A DNA stretch of 45,110 nucleotides from Bacteroidota bacterium (GTDB lineage Bacteria; Bacteroidota; Bacteroidia; Chitinophagales; Chitinophagaceae): assembly GCA_016868455.1 (NCBI GenBank), contig VGGV01000018.1:1-45110 (forward strand), read 5' to 3'. A program made the translations under genes and the position numbers. Below, in pieces: positions 16,212 through 25,100 of the stretch. How positions within the stretch are numbered: position 1 is the first letter of the stretch; each line of letters begins with the position of its first letter. The notes beneath the pieces are model-generated. The model ran no database searches and was not told the origin of the DNA. It saw only the letters and a list, made by a program, of their open reading frames with translations.

Positions 16212-17237
16212 CTATTCTACCAGGTACACAATCCTGGTCAGCCATTTGGCTGTATCCTTTTCATTGGCCGGACCGCTGATGTATTGTTCAATCACAGGCG
16301 CTTTTTGAGTCAGGCTGTTTTCGGCTAGGTACTTATCCAAACGGGTGTGTGCTTCAGCAATTTTATCATAACCGCCGCTGTAGTTCACATATACGGCTTT
16401 TGATGCCGCAATGTCCTGAATACGGACAATGCTGCTGTTTTCCATTTTAGAACCTGCAGGCACCGGTACTGCTGCTGCCATCTCTGTTTGCTGTTTTTTT
16501 TCATCCCATACAAAATATAAACCGGCGGCAGGGCCTGCATTAATATTGTTCTTGCGGGCTTCATCGTATAAAATGGAAAGGTGCTGCTGATAGAAGGATG
16601 TAATATCCGCCCATTTTACCTGTTGCCGGATAATGGCAAAACGGGTAGCGGGGAAATCCATCATCATCACTTCATAAGTTTTTACCGGGGCAACACCTGT
16701 TTTCATTTCGGTCAGTTCTTTTAAAGCGATCAAACCTTTTTCAAAATCACGGCCCATTTGTTTTTCCATACTATAAAAAAGGTTGAAGATATTCCAGGGC
16801 CGGGGGGTGGCCCTTTCAAAATTCCATAGAACGGTAGTAAGCCCATTTTTTTCATTCAGGGTAAATACAGATTTTCCTTTAGCCTTTCTTGGCTGTGTTA
16901 AATGCAACAAATGGGTTATTTGCCGGCCGGGTTCCAGGGCTGTAATTTCCAGTTTTCCTTCTCCGGAAATATCGGGATCTCCCTTCCATGAACTGGCTGC
17001 CCCCACGGTACCATCCGTACCCGTGATAGAGTATTTTGCAGAAGAATCCTGGTTGCTCCATACAGACCAGTTATTAAAGTTTTCCAGCATTGACAATTGA
17101 TGATATACTGCCCAAGCCGGGACATTGATAGTGATTGATTTCTCAAGTTTTTGACTGACAGGCAGCAGAAAGGATAATATCACGCCTGATATCATAACAA
17201 ACAGCAGGAAAACAAAAAATGGCTTCAGCAACTTCAT
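16212..17237 (-). CDS. SRPBCC domain plus GyrI-like effector-binding domain protein
   Basis: The 341-residue protein has one N-terminal membrane helix (about 6-26). An SRPBCC/polyketide-cyclase-like domain follows (about 32-180; KSITINVPAWAVYHQLS, NFNNWSVW), then a GyrI-like small-molecule-binding domain (about 185-341; GPAAGLYFVWDEKK, AEAHTRLDKYL). Both modules bind hydrophobic small ligands in other proteins. This combination with a membrane anchor is common in Bacteroidota but uncharacterised. It starts 15 bases after the M16 peptidase and is followed within 9 bases by tRNA-Thr. Confidence 0.85.
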   Translation of the reverse strand: MKLLKPFFVFLLFVMISGVILSFLLPVSQKLEKSITINVPAWAVYHQLSMLENFNNWSVWSNQDSSAKYSITGTDGTVGAASSWKGDPDISGEGKLEITALEPGRQITHLLHLTQPRKAKGKSVFTLNEKNGLTTVLWNFERATPRPWNIFNLFYSMEKQMGRDFEKGLIALKELTEMKTGVAPVKTYEVMMMDFPATRFAIIRQQVKWADITSFYQQHLSILYDEARKNNINAGPAAGLYFVWDEKKQQTEMAAAVPVPAGSKMENSSIVRIQDIAASKAVYVNYSGGYDKIAEAHTRLDKYLAENSLTQKAPVIEQYISGPANEKDTAKWLTRIVYLVE

Positions 17238-17252
17238 GTGCAGAAAATGGCT

Positions 17253-20090
17253 TTAAAAAGGTTTCCGTGATTTATCAGGATTTTTTTCCGGCTGCAGCAC
17301 GGCCCGGATATAGCTGTTGAGGTTGATGTATTTTTTAGCAGCATCCTGTATCATTTTGGAATTGAGCCCGTCAATTTGTTTTTGTTTTTTCAGGATATCG
17401 GCGGGGTTATAGCCGGTATAATATGCATCAAAGAGGCTGTTCATCCAGAACATATTCTGCTTCATATCTACTTCCAGTTTTCTTTTTTGCTGTTCTTTAA
17501 TCTTATCCAGGTCATCGGCTGATACGCCGTTGCTGATGATTTTTCGCAACTCGTCCAGCGCCGCTTTGCTCAGTGAATCGGCGTTTTCAGGTGCACAGGG
17601 AAATGTAATGATGAAAGTGGAATAGGAATAGGGAATTTTGGAGAGGTTCCCGAATGCCCCCACCCCGTACACACCGCTTTTTTCTTCCCGCAGTTTTTCC
17701 ACCAGCTTAATGTCCATCAGTTCGCCCAGGCTGCGGAGTGCATAGTTATCATCTGCGCTGTACACTGCCGGGGCGGTAAAAACCATGTTCACCATACTCC
17801 TGGGTTCGCTTCCTTTTACAATTACCGTGTCAATCATACGGGCAGGCAGACGGATGCCGAGGTCTTTATAGTTTTCTTTTTTAGGCTGTGCCGGCAGGCT
17901 GCCGATATATTTTTCCAGCAGCGGTTTAATCGTTTCTTCGTTAACTGCCCCGACAAACAGAAAAGTAAAATCACCTGCATTGGCAAATCGTTCTTTGTAC
18001 AACTGGCTGCTCCTGTCCAGGTTGATCTTATCAAAATTTTCCGCTTTGGGAATGCCTCCGCCGCGGGGGTGGTTTTGGGTCATCAGTTTCTGAAACTCCA
18101 CACTGAAATAAATTTGCGGATCGGCGCTCAGATTAGAGTAGAGTTGTTTTTGCCTTGTTTTAAACGATTCAAACGCATCTTTATCCTTACGTGGCGCTGT
18201 AAAATAAAGATGTACCAGCTGCAGCAATGTTTCTGTTTCTTTGGGGATGGTGCTGCCGTTCATACCCTCGCTGTAGGGGGCGATATTGGCGGATAAAGAG
18301 GTGCTTTTTCCTTTCAGCATATTGGAAAGATCAATAGCAGAGAAACCCGCCACGCCGCTTTGATTGACGAGGCTGGCCGCATAGCTGGCCGAATAATAGT
18401 CGGCATCCTTAACAAGGGAATGACCGCCTTTGCTAAAAGACCGGAAGACTATTTCACCATTTTTAAAATTGGTGGGTTTAATAATTACCGTGGCGCCATT
18501 TGAAAGTTTATATGTGGTAATGCCCAGTTCCTCATCGGTTTTGGAGCCGGTAATTTTTCCCGGTTTTAGTTTGTCGGCATCCATCAGCGAAGAAGCAAGC
18601 GCCTTTTGTGCATAGGGTTTCATTTTGGCTGTTTCTACCACTCCGATTATTTCATTCACTTCTTCAGCAGAAGGTATTTTTACCCCTTCTTTTTCCGGGG
18701 CATTCATGGTGATCACCATGTTGTCTCTGGTGATCCATTTGGCAGCCAGCGCATTGATATCATCCAGTTTTACAGTGGTGAAGTACTGTTTTACAAAATC
18801 ATATTCCCATTCAATACCGGGGGTGGATTCATTGATCAGGAAATTATTGATGTATTCATCTGCATACTTGTACGATTCTTCTTTCTCCCTTTCATTAAAG
18901 ATGCGGTCATAAAAACTTTGTAGCTGCTTTTTCTGGAGCTCAAATTCAGACTGGGTAAACCCGTACAGCAATACCCGCCTGTTCTCCTGCAACAAAGCAT
19001 GTAATGTTCGGGTCATACCGGTATCGCTGCTGTTCGCAAAAAGCTGGTACACATCTTTGGTGCGGGCATAGCTGCTTCCGTAAAATGAGCCGGCGCCTAC
19101 AAAGGGCGGGTTGGATTTCAGTGTCAGTTCACGCAGGCGGTTATTCAGCATACCGGTGCAAAGCCTTGTGTTAATATAGCGGCAATAGTCGCCGATGGTG
19201 GTTTGCGGCATAGGGTTCTTTTTGTACATGATCTGTACAGAAGGGAAGGCCGTTTCCCTGTCTTTGGCTACCACGGATAAAGTTTCATCATGGCTGGGAA
19301 CCACAAAACTTTCCCTTTGCCGGGGGTAGGCCGGGGCGGGTATTTTGCCAAAAGTCTCTTTGATTATTTGTTCAATTTCATTTACATCAATATCTCCTAC
19401 TACCACTACAGCCTGCATGTCGGGGCGGTACCAATCTTTATAAAACCGCTTCAGCGCATCATGCCTGAAATTCTCCAGTGAAGCCCTTGTACCAATGGGT
19501 AAACGATCGGCATATTTTGAACCGCGGTACTGCACCGGAAGGGTTTGTTTCATCATCCGCTCACCGGCGCCGCGGCTCAGGCGCCATTCTTCAATCACCA
19601 CGCCTCTTTCTTTTTCTATTTCCAGTGAATCAAGTAATGCATTATGGGCCCAGTCTTCCAGTATCTGGAGCCCTTTTTCCACCAGCCCGGGTTTGTCGGT
19701 TGGCACAGGCAGTATATATATGGTTTCATCAAAACTGGTATAGGCGTTCAGGTCGGCGCCAAATTCTACACCAATGCTCTGCAGATAGCTTACCAGTTCG
19801 TTTTTGGGAAAACGTTTGGTTCCGTTAAAATTCATGTGTTCCATGAAATGAGCCAGGCCCAGCTGATCCTCATCTTCCAGCACCGAACCGGCGTTTACCA
19901 CCAGCCGCATTTCCACCCTTTTTTCAGGCAGGCCGTTATGCCGGATATAGTAAGTAAGGCCATTGGGCAGACGTCCGATCCTCACTTTCGGGTCCACAGG
20001 CATCACCTGATCGGGGTTAATTTGCGCTACTGTAAATGACTTCAGCACAAGCAGCCCCAACAGAAAACAACAGAGCTTTTTAACCGTCAT
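17253..20090 (-). CDS. M16 family zinc metallopeptidase (pitrilysin/PqqL type)
   Basis: This is an exported 945-residue double-length M16 protease with a signal peptide (about 1-22, ending TVAQ). The inverted zinc motif HFMEH gives ligands H81 and H85 and catalytic E84. The third ligand is probably the glutamate in EKERGVVIEEWR some 75 residues later. Four M16 domains fill the chain, the C-terminal half lacking the zinc motif, as usual. It probably degrades peptides in the periplasm or at the outer membrane. It begins a minus-strand run with the SRPBCC protein. Confidence 0.93.
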   Translation of the reverse strand: MTVKKLCCFLLGLLVLKSFTVAQINPDQVMPVDPKVRIGRLPNGLTYYIRHNGLPEKRVEMRLVVNAGSVLEDEDQLGLAHFMEHMNFNGTKRFPKNELVSYLQSIGVEFGADLNAYTSFDETIYILPVPTDKPGLVEKGLQILEDWAHNALLDSLEIEKERGVVIEEWRLSRGAGERMMKQTLPVQYRGSKYADRLPIGTRASLENFRHDALKRFYKDWYRPDMQAVVVVGDIDVNEIEQIIKETFGKIPAPAYPRQRESFVVPSHDETLSVVAKDRETAFPSVQIMYKKNPMPQTTIGDYCRYINTRLCTGMLNNRLRELTLKSNPPFVGAGSFYGSSYARTKDVYQLFANSSDTGMTRTLHALLQENRRVLLYGFTQSEFELQKKQLQSFYDRIFNEREKEESYKYADEYINNFLINESTPGIEWEYDFVKQYFTTVKLDDINALAAKWITRDNMVITMNAPEKEGVKIPSAEEVNEIIGVVETAKMKPYAQKALASSLMDADKLKPGKITGSKTDEELGITTYKLSNGATVIIKPTNFKNGEIVFRSFSKGGHSLVKDADYYSASYAASLVNQSGVAGFSAIDLSNMLKGKSTSLSANIAPYSEGMNGSTIPKETETLLQLVHLYFTAPRKDKDAFESFKTRQKQLYSNLSADPQIYFSVEFQKLMTQNHPRGGGIPKAENFDKINLDRSSQLYKERFANAGDFTFLFVGAVNEETIKPLLEKYIGSLPAQPKKENYKDLGIRLPARMIDTVIVKGSEPRSMVNMVFTAPAVYSADDNYALRSLGELMDIKLVEKLREEKSGVYGVGAFGNLSKIPYSYSTFIITFPCAPENADSLSKAALDELRKIISNGVSADDLDKIKEQQKRKLEVDMKQNMFWMNSLFDAYYTGYNPADILKKQKQIDGLNSKMIQDAAKKYINLNSYIRAVLQPEKNPDKSRKPF

Positions 20091-20142
20091 CTTATTTTTA
20101 TTTTCGGAATGTAAATTTATCGGAATACCGTTGCTTTGGAAA

Positions 20143-20175
20143 ATAAAAAACCCCTTTCAGTTTGAGAGGGGTTTT
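20143..20175 (-). terminator. rho-independent terminator of msrB
   Basis: A 10-bp stem (20149-20158 with 20164-20173) closes a 5-base loop. On the minus strand it is followed by a T-run ending in TATTTT. It lies about 20 bases after the msrB stop and separates msrB from the M16 gene. Confidence 0.8.
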
Positions 20176-20194
20176 GGCAAATCCTGTCCTCAGG

Positions 20195-20773
20195 CTATTG
20201 CCGGTTCTTCTCATTATAATTCTTTTCGGCTTCCTGGGCTTTCTTGAAATCCAGCACCACGCCATTAATGCAGTACCGGAGGCCAGTGGGCGGGGGACCG
20301 TCATCAAAAACATGGCCCAGATGTGCTTTGCAGCGACCGCACTGGGTTTCAGTGCGGGTCATTCCATGTGTATGATCCGGTGTATAGATAATGCTTCCTT
20401 TGCTGATGGGTTCATAAAAGCTGGGCCATCCGCAACCGCTGTCGAATTTAGTATTGCTCTTAAACAACGGGTTGCCGCAGGCGGCACAGTAATAGGTGCC
20501 TGTATCGTAGAAATTTTCGTACTTGCTGGTCCAGGGTCTCTCTGTGCCCTTCATCCGGGCAATGTAGTAAATATCAGATGGAAGAATCTTTTTCCACTCT
20601 TCTTCACTCATGGTTACCTGGCTGGTGTCGGTGTTGGAATAAACAGGGTTGTTTTTCTTGGAGGTATCCATTATTGCTGATTTTTTGTCAGTAGGTTTGT
20701 TTTGAGAATAAGTGCATTGCTGCAATGTGCCGGTCAATACCAGCAGAACTATTAGTTTGAATGGAGGGTTCAT
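20195..20773 (-). CDS. msrB: peptide-methionine (R)-S-oxide reductase MsrB, exported
   Basis: MsrB reduces methionine-R-sulfoxide in oxidised proteins. The 192-residue protein has an N-terminal signal sequence with a possible relaxed lipobox ending at C20 (LQQC), so it is periplasmic or membrane-anchored. Zinc ligands are C96, C99, C145 and C148 (CAACG, CGRC); the catalytic cysteine is C168 in RYCINGVVLDF, and C114 may resolve it. The gene has its own -7 box (4 bases before the ATG) and its own terminator, so it is probably monocistronic. Confidence 0.95.
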   Translation of the reverse strand: MNPPFKLIVLLVLTGTLQQCTYSQNKPTDKKSAIMDTSKKNNPVYSNTDTSQVTMSEEEWKKILPSDIYYIARMKGTERPWTSKYENFYDTGTYYCAACGNPLFKSNTKFDSGCGWPSFYEPISKGSIIYTPDHTHGMTRTETQCGRCKAHLGHVFDDGPPPTGLRYCINGVVLDFKKAQEAEKNYNEKNRQ

Positions 20774-20777
20774 ATAG

Positions 20778-20785
20778 CAAATTTA
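20778..20785 (-). promoter_or_regulatory. -7 box 4 bases before msrB
   Basis: TAAATTTG on the minus strand matches TAnnTTTG exactly and ends four bases before the ATG, predicting a leaderless mRNA. No obvious -33 element is seen. Confidence 0.5.
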
Positions 20786-20904
20786 CGCAGCTTGAATTTG
20801 GCCGGATTGTCTGCCCGGCGACAGGCCGGATTCTTTAACATTTTATGATTTGGAAACCTCTTTTGAGGCTGCAGGACGGCAGGAATAATATAAGCCTTGT
20901 ACAT

Positions 20905-20912
20905 TATATTTG
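20905..20912 (+). promoter_or_regulatory. candidate -7 box for adk
   Basis: TATATTTG matches TAnnTTTG exactly, 26 bases before the ATG at 20939. It also argues against an upstream in-frame start at 20897, which would lie before the promoter. Confidence 0.45.
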
Positions 20913-20938
20913 TCTGCTCACCAAGACTGACAGCGCTT

Positions 20939-21529
20939 ATGTTTAATTTGGTTTTATTTGGCCCCCCCGGCAGCGGAAAAGGTACGCAGTCTGAAAAACT
21001 GGTAGAAAAGTACAGGGTAGTGCATTTATCAACCGGCAACCTGTTGCGGGCTGAACTTGCAGCGAAAACCCCGCTTGGGCTTGAAGCCAGCAGTTTTATT
21101 GACAAAGGCCAGTTAGTTCCCGATGAGGTGGTAATTGGGATGGTGGATTCTTATTTCGACCAGCATAGGGATGCAAGGGGTTTTCTGTTTGACGGCTTTC
21201 CCCGAACTGTGGCACAGGCCAAGGCACTGGATAAACTGCTGGGCTTAAAAAAAACAGGGATTTCTGCTGTACTGGCACTGGAAGTGAATGAAGAAGAGCT
21301 GATAAAAAGACTGCGTAACCGCGGTAAAACCTCAGGACGAAGTGATGATACGGATGAGAAGGTCATAAGAAAAAGATTCAGCGTTTACAATCTTGAAACC
21401 TCACCTGTGGCGGAATACTACAAAAAGGTAAAAAAATTCTATGCAATTAAGGGTGAAGGCACAGTTGAAGAGATATTTGAAAGACTTTGCGAAACCATTG
21501 ATAAAAAGCTGAAAAAAGAACAGGAATAA
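20939..21529 (+). CDS. adk: adenylate kinase, short form
   Basis: Adk interconverts ATP + AMP and 2 ADP. The chosen ATG gives 196 residues starting MFNLVLFGPPGSGKGTQ, with the P-loop at about 8-15. STGNLLRAEL (AMP site) and FDGFPRTVAQA follow. The lid is short (RGKTSGRSDDTDE) and has no zinc cysteines, as in the short adenylate kinases. It is followed closely by a DinB-like gene on the same strand. Confidence 0.95.
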   Translation: MFNLVLFGPPGSGKGTQSEKLVEKYRVVHLSTGNLLRAELAAKTPLGLEASSFIDKGQLVPDEVVIGMVDSYFDQHRDARGFLFDGFPRTVAQAKALDKLLGLKKTGISAVLALEVNEEELIKRLRNRGKTSGRSDDTDEKVIRKRFSVYNLETSPVAEYYKKVKKFYAIKGEGTVEEIFERLCETIDKKLKKEQE

Positions 21530-21547
21530 CCTGTTATTTCCTTTGCT

Positions 21548-22021
21548 ATGACAATCGAAAAAGAAAATTTCCTCCGGACCAGGCTGATTCCCTGCCTGCA
21601 AAAAATTGATGCGGCTACCCCAGCCAAATGGGGCAGGATGACATTGCACCAGATGATTGAACATCTTGCTGATGTGATGAAAGTGGCCAATGGTAGGCTG
21701 CAAATGGAGGTAGTAACTCCGGCGGAAAAATTACCCCTGTACCGGGAATTTATGATGAGTGACAAACCATTTAGGGAAAATACCAAAAGCCCGGTGCTGC
21801 CCGAAGAACCACTGCCGCTGCGTACGCATACTGTTCAGGCCGCTATCGGCAAACTACAGGAAGAGATCATTGCTTTTTTTGAGACATTTGATACAAATCC
21901 CGCTTTAAAAACAACGCACCCGGTATTTGGCGAACTGGATTTTAACGAAAATGTACAACTGCTTTACAAGCATACACTGCACCACTTAAAGCAATTCGGA
22001 GCGGAGCCGCTCAGCCTTTAA
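21548..22021 (+). CDS. DUF1569/DinB-like protein
   Basis: The 157 residues have the layout of DinB/DUF1569 four-helix proteins. WGRMTLHQMIEHLADVMK supplies one histidine-bearing helix and ENVQLLYKHTLHHLKQFG a C-terminal helix with several histidines, so a metal site is likely. HPVFGELDF before the last helix is typical of the family. DinB-like proteins include thiol-dependent transferases; the substrate here is unknown. It starts 18 bases after adk and ends 2 bases before the convergent lipoprotein gene. Confidence 0.75.
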   Translation: MTIEKENFLRTRLIPCLQKIDAATPAKWGRMTLHQMIEHLADVMKVANGRLQMEVVTPAEKLPLYREFMMSDKPFRENTKSPVLPEEPLPLRTHTVQAAIGKLQEEIIAFFETFDTNPALKTTHPVFGELDFNENVQLLYKHTLHHLKQFGAEPLSL

Positions 22022-22023
22022 AG

Positions 22024-22488
22024 CTATTTCTTTAAAAGCGAATCCGCTTTACTGAGGCTGTTCAGAATGGCGTCTTTTACTTTACCCACTTTTATTTTTT
22101 CATCCAGTAAATATTGGATTCTCGTCTCCATATTGTCCTTGGCAGAGTCCATGTTAAATTCTGTCATCCATTTATCCATTGCAAAATCTGCATAACTAAG
22201 ATCTTTTACCAGTTCTTCCAGATTTGCTTTCAATGCCGCAGCTTCTGCTTTAGCTTTTTCAGGCAGGGCTTCGATGGAATCAATAAGCCGCCGGGCTTCT
22301 TTTTGAGCCCCCCTCACTTTTCCCATTTTAGGCATTACTTCATCATGTCCGTCCATTACATCGGCCATCAGGCTGTCTTCCCGGGTTTGCGGTACGGATT
22401 TTTTATGGCCTTCATGTTTTTTATCGTTGTTGTTACAGGCAATAACCGCCAATGATAAAAAAGCGGCGCTGAAAATTTTACACTTCAT
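22024..22488 (-). CDS. helical lipoprotein of unknown function
   Basis: The ATG at 22488 was chosen because it starts a clear lipoprotein signal (MKCKIFSAAFLSLAVIAC) with the lipidated cysteine at 18. The longer frame would add a non-signal extension overlapping the upstream gene. The mature part (154 residues in total) is charged, alanine/lysine/glutamate-rich and probably coiled-coil, with a histidine-rich start (KKHEGHKK). It starts about 19 bases after the preceding secreted-protein gene, so the two form a pair. No named domain is recognised. Confidence 0.7.
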   Translation of the reverse strand: MKCKIFSAAFLSLAVIACNNNDKKHEGHKKSVPQTREDSLMADVMDGHDEVMPKMGKVRGAQKEARRLIDSIEALPEKAKAEAAALKANLEELVKDLSYADFAMDKWMTEFNMDSAKDNMETRIQYLLDEKIKVGKVKDAILNSLSKADSLLKK

Positions 22489-22507
22489 TGTTACAGGTTT
22501 AAGTATC

Positions 22508-22894
22508 CTAATGCTCCCATTTTTCCACAATCTCATGAAAAATATTATGCAGTTCAGTTAGCTGTTCTTTGATATCTGCATCGGATGCAGATTTCCTTAC
22601 AAGGTTATCAACTTTTTTAGCTCCTTTTACCAGCTTTCCCAGATTTTTTTGAACGGCTGCCTGGTCATAACCAGCCGGTGCTGTTGAATTTTTCCAGGCA
22701 ACAGCTTTGTTTACCATTTCTCCGCTCCCGGCTTTAATGGGTTCCAGTTTTCCTTCTTCAGCAGGATGAAAGGTTTTGCTCATCACTTCATGAAATTCTT
22801 CCATTTCTTTCCATTTTGCTTTTTGCTGGGACACAGCCGGGAGCGCCATCAGCATCAGGGCTGAAAACAGGGTAAGTGAAAGAATATTCTTCAT
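22508..22894 (-). CDS. small secreted helical protein
   Basis: The 128-residue protein has a Sec signal peptide (about 1-22, ending PAVSQQ) and a mature helical domain containing FHEVMSKTFHPAEEG and HNIFHEIVEKWEH. The regularly placed histidines could bind metal or haem (cytochrome b562/c'-like folds are all-helical), but this is speculation. It is co-oriented with the lipoprotein downstream. A -7 box TATTTTTG lies at 22914-22921. Confidence 0.7.
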   Translation of the reverse strand: MKNILSLTLFSALMLMALPAVSQQKAKWKEMEEFHEVMSKTFHPAEEGKLEPIKAGSGEMVNKAVAWKNSTAPAGYDQAAVQKNLGKLVKGAKKVDNLVRKSASDADIKEQLTELHNIFHEIVEKWEH

Positions 22895-22913
22895 ATTTCA
22901 GTTTTTTGAGGAA

Positions 22914-22921
22914 CAAAAATA
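22914..22921 (-). promoter_or_regulatory. candidate -7 box for the two small exported-protein genes
   Basis: TATTTTTG on the minus strand matches TAnnTTTG exactly and lies 19 bases before the ATG at 22894. Confidence 0.4.
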
Positions 22922-23013
22922 ACTTTGGACAAAAGAGCCGGGAATGATAAAAATCATACACTGAATGATCTTTTATTTTAAGGTATTTTCGTATAATAAA
23001 TGGAACTGATTAT

Positions 23014-25086
23014 ATGACCAAGCTGGAAAATTTTGTTACAGGTAAATGGGTAACCGGCGATGGGGAGGGGCAGGTTTTGTACAATGCTGTAACGGCTGAG
23101 CCTGTTGCTGCTGCCACCACAAAGAGTCTTGACTTTAAAAGCATTATTGAATACGGAAGAAAGGCGGGTAACCCGGTCTTGCGGGAAATGACTTTTCACC
23201 AGCGGGGCAATATGCTGAAGGCGCTGGCATTGCATTTAAGGAAACACTTGCCCAAGTTTTACGACATAAGCTATAAAACAGGTGCCACCAGGGCAGACAG
23301 CTGGGTGGATATTGAAGGGGGGATCGGGAACTTATTCGCCAACGCATCGCTGCGCAGAAAATTCCCGGATGATGTGCTTTGTATTGACGGGGAAAGCCAT
23401 AATCTGGGGAAGAACAATACGTTCATGGGCACACATATCCTTGTTCCCAAAGAGGGAGTGGCCATTCATATCAATGCTTTCAACTTTCCGGTATGGGGTC
23501 TGCTGGAAAAAATTGCGGTAAACCTGCTGGCGGGGATGCCGGCTATTGTTAAACCAGCCACTGTTACTTCTTACCTGACTGAAGCGGTGGTGAAAGAGAT
23601 CATCGCTTCAAAAATTTTACCCGAAGGGGCGCTACAGCTTATCTGCGGCAGTGCCGGCGATCTGCTTAGCCATGTTACCAGCCAGGATGTGGTGACATTC
23701 ACGGGCAGTGCTTCCACCGGATTAATGCTGAAAAAAACTCCGGCCATTTTAGAAAACAATGTGCCGTTCAACATGGAGGCAGACAGCCTGAATTGTATTG
23801 TACTTGGTGAAGGTGTAACACCGGACCAGCCGGAGTGGGATATTTTTATCAGAGAGATCAGGAAGGAAATGACCCTGAAAGCCGGGCAGCGCTGTACGGG
23901 TATCCGCCGCATTTTTGTACCGGCCAATAAAATGGAAGATATATGGAAAGCCATTTCTGCTTCCTTATCACAAACCGTGATTGGCAACCCGCTGAATGAA
24001 AAAGTGAGGATGGGAAGTCTTGCGGGAGAAAATCAGAGGTCAGAAGTCAGGGGCCAGATTCAAAAGCTTCTTGCATCTTCTCAAATTGTTTATGGCTCGA
24101 TGGAAAGTGTTGAAGTAGTGGATGCTGATCCGGTAAAAGGGGCTTTTATGTCGCCTGTACTGCTGATGAATGATAAACCGCACAAATCAAAAGAACCGCA
24201 TGAGGTGGAAGCCTTTGGCCCGGTAAGCACCATTATGCCTTATAAGAATATGGATGATGCTATTGCATTGAGTAAACTGGGTAAGGGTAGTTTGGTTACA
24301 ACTATAGTAACAGCCAATTACCAGGAGGCAAGAAAATATGTAATTGGGGCTGCAACCCATCACGGAAGAATACTGGTGCTGAATAACGAATGTGCGAAAG
24401 AAAACACAGGTCATGGCTCACCATTACCATTACTGGTGCACGGCGGCCCCGGCCGTGCGGGCGGCGGCGAGGAGATGGGGGGCGTAAGGGGAGTGAAGCA
24501 TTACCTGCAACGCTCCGCATTACAAGGTTCTCCCACGATGATTACTGAAGTGACAAACGTCTATCAAACCCATGCAAAGGGAAAAGACCCCGGCAAGCAC
24601 CCGTTTAAAAAATATTTTGAGGAACTGCAGATCGGCGATCAGCTCATCACTGAAAAAAGAGTTATTACTGCAGATGATATTGACCGTTTTGCAGATCTGA
24701 GCGGCGACCATTTCTATGCTCATATCCGAACAACCGATTTTACCGGAACTATGTTTGAGCAGCAGGTGGCGCATGGATATTTTATTATGAGCCTTGCTGC
24801 AGGTTTGTTTGTGGACAGCTATGAAAAAAATCCCGTGTTGCTGAATTATGGTATTGATGAACTGCGGTTTACCAAACCCGTTTACCCCGGGGCTGAAATT
24901 CATATCCGCTTTACCTGCAAGGAAAAATTACCGAATGATAAACGTTTGTTACAACCCGGCGACGAACCAAAAAGAGGTGCTGATATTGAAAAAGGGATTG
25001 TGAAATGGTTAGTTGAAATGATTGATGAAACAGGAGAGGTAACTGGTGGGGCAACGATAGTAACGATGGTGGCAAGGAAGAACTAA
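23014..25086 (+). CDS. paaZ: PaaZ-type bifunctional aldehyde dehydrogenase / enoyl-CoA hydratase
   Basis: PaaZ cleaves the oxepin-CoA ring and oxidises the resulting aldehyde in aerobic phenylacetate breakdown. The 690 residues comprise an ALDH domain (about 1-520) with the catalytic cysteine in AGQRCTGIRRIF, and a MaoC-type hot-dog hydratase domain (about 540-690) with FADLSGDHFYAH. Length and domain order match PaaZ closely. The next gene is an enoyl-CoA hydratase 14 bases away. No paaABCDE epoxidase or paaK genes are in the window, so the pathway context is incomplete here. Confidence 0.9.
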   Translation: MTKLENFVTGKWVTGDGEGQVLYNAVTAEPVAAATTKSLDFKSIIEYGRKAGNPVLREMTFHQRGNMLKALALHLRKHLPKFYDISYKTGATRADSWVDIEGGIGNLFANASLRRKFPDDVLCIDGESHNLGKNNTFMGTHILVPKEGVAIHINAFNFPVWGLLEKIAVNLLAGMPAIVKPATVTSYLTEAVVKEIIASKILPEGALQLICGSAGDLLSHVTSQDVVTFTGSASTGLMLKKTPAILENNVPFNMEADSLNCIVLGEGVTPDQPEWDIFIREIRKEMTLKAGQRCTGIRRIFVPANKMEDIWKAISASLSQTVIGNPLNEKVRMGSLAGENQRSEVRGQIQKLLASSQIVYGSMESVEVVDADPVKGAFMSPVLLMNDKPHKSKEPHEVEAFGPVSTIMPYKNMDDAIALSKLGKGSLVTTIVTANYQEARKYVIGAATHHGRILVLNNECAKENTGHGSPLPLLVHGGPGRAGGGEEMGGVRGVKHYLQRSALQGSPTMITEVTNVYQTHAKGKDPGKHPFKKYFEELQIGDQLITEKRVITADDIDRFADLSGDHFYAHIRTTDFTGTMFEQQVAHGYFIMSLAAGLFVDSYEKNPVLLNYGIDELRFTKPVYPGAEIHIRFTCKEKLPNDKRLLQPGDEPKRGADIEKGIVKWLVEMIDETGEVTGGATIVTMVARKN

Positions 25087-25100
25087 TAAAATGATTTGTT

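Noticed and set aside
20897-20938. Upstream start for adenylate kinase
   Set aside because: It would precede the TATATTTG box and add 14 residues before the conserved P-loop start.
24030-24062. GGTCAG/AGTCAG-like words in paaZ considered as another repeat insertion
   Set aside because: The encoded residues (ENQRSEVRGQIQ) fit the normal PaaZ sequence and length at this place, so no insertion is needed.
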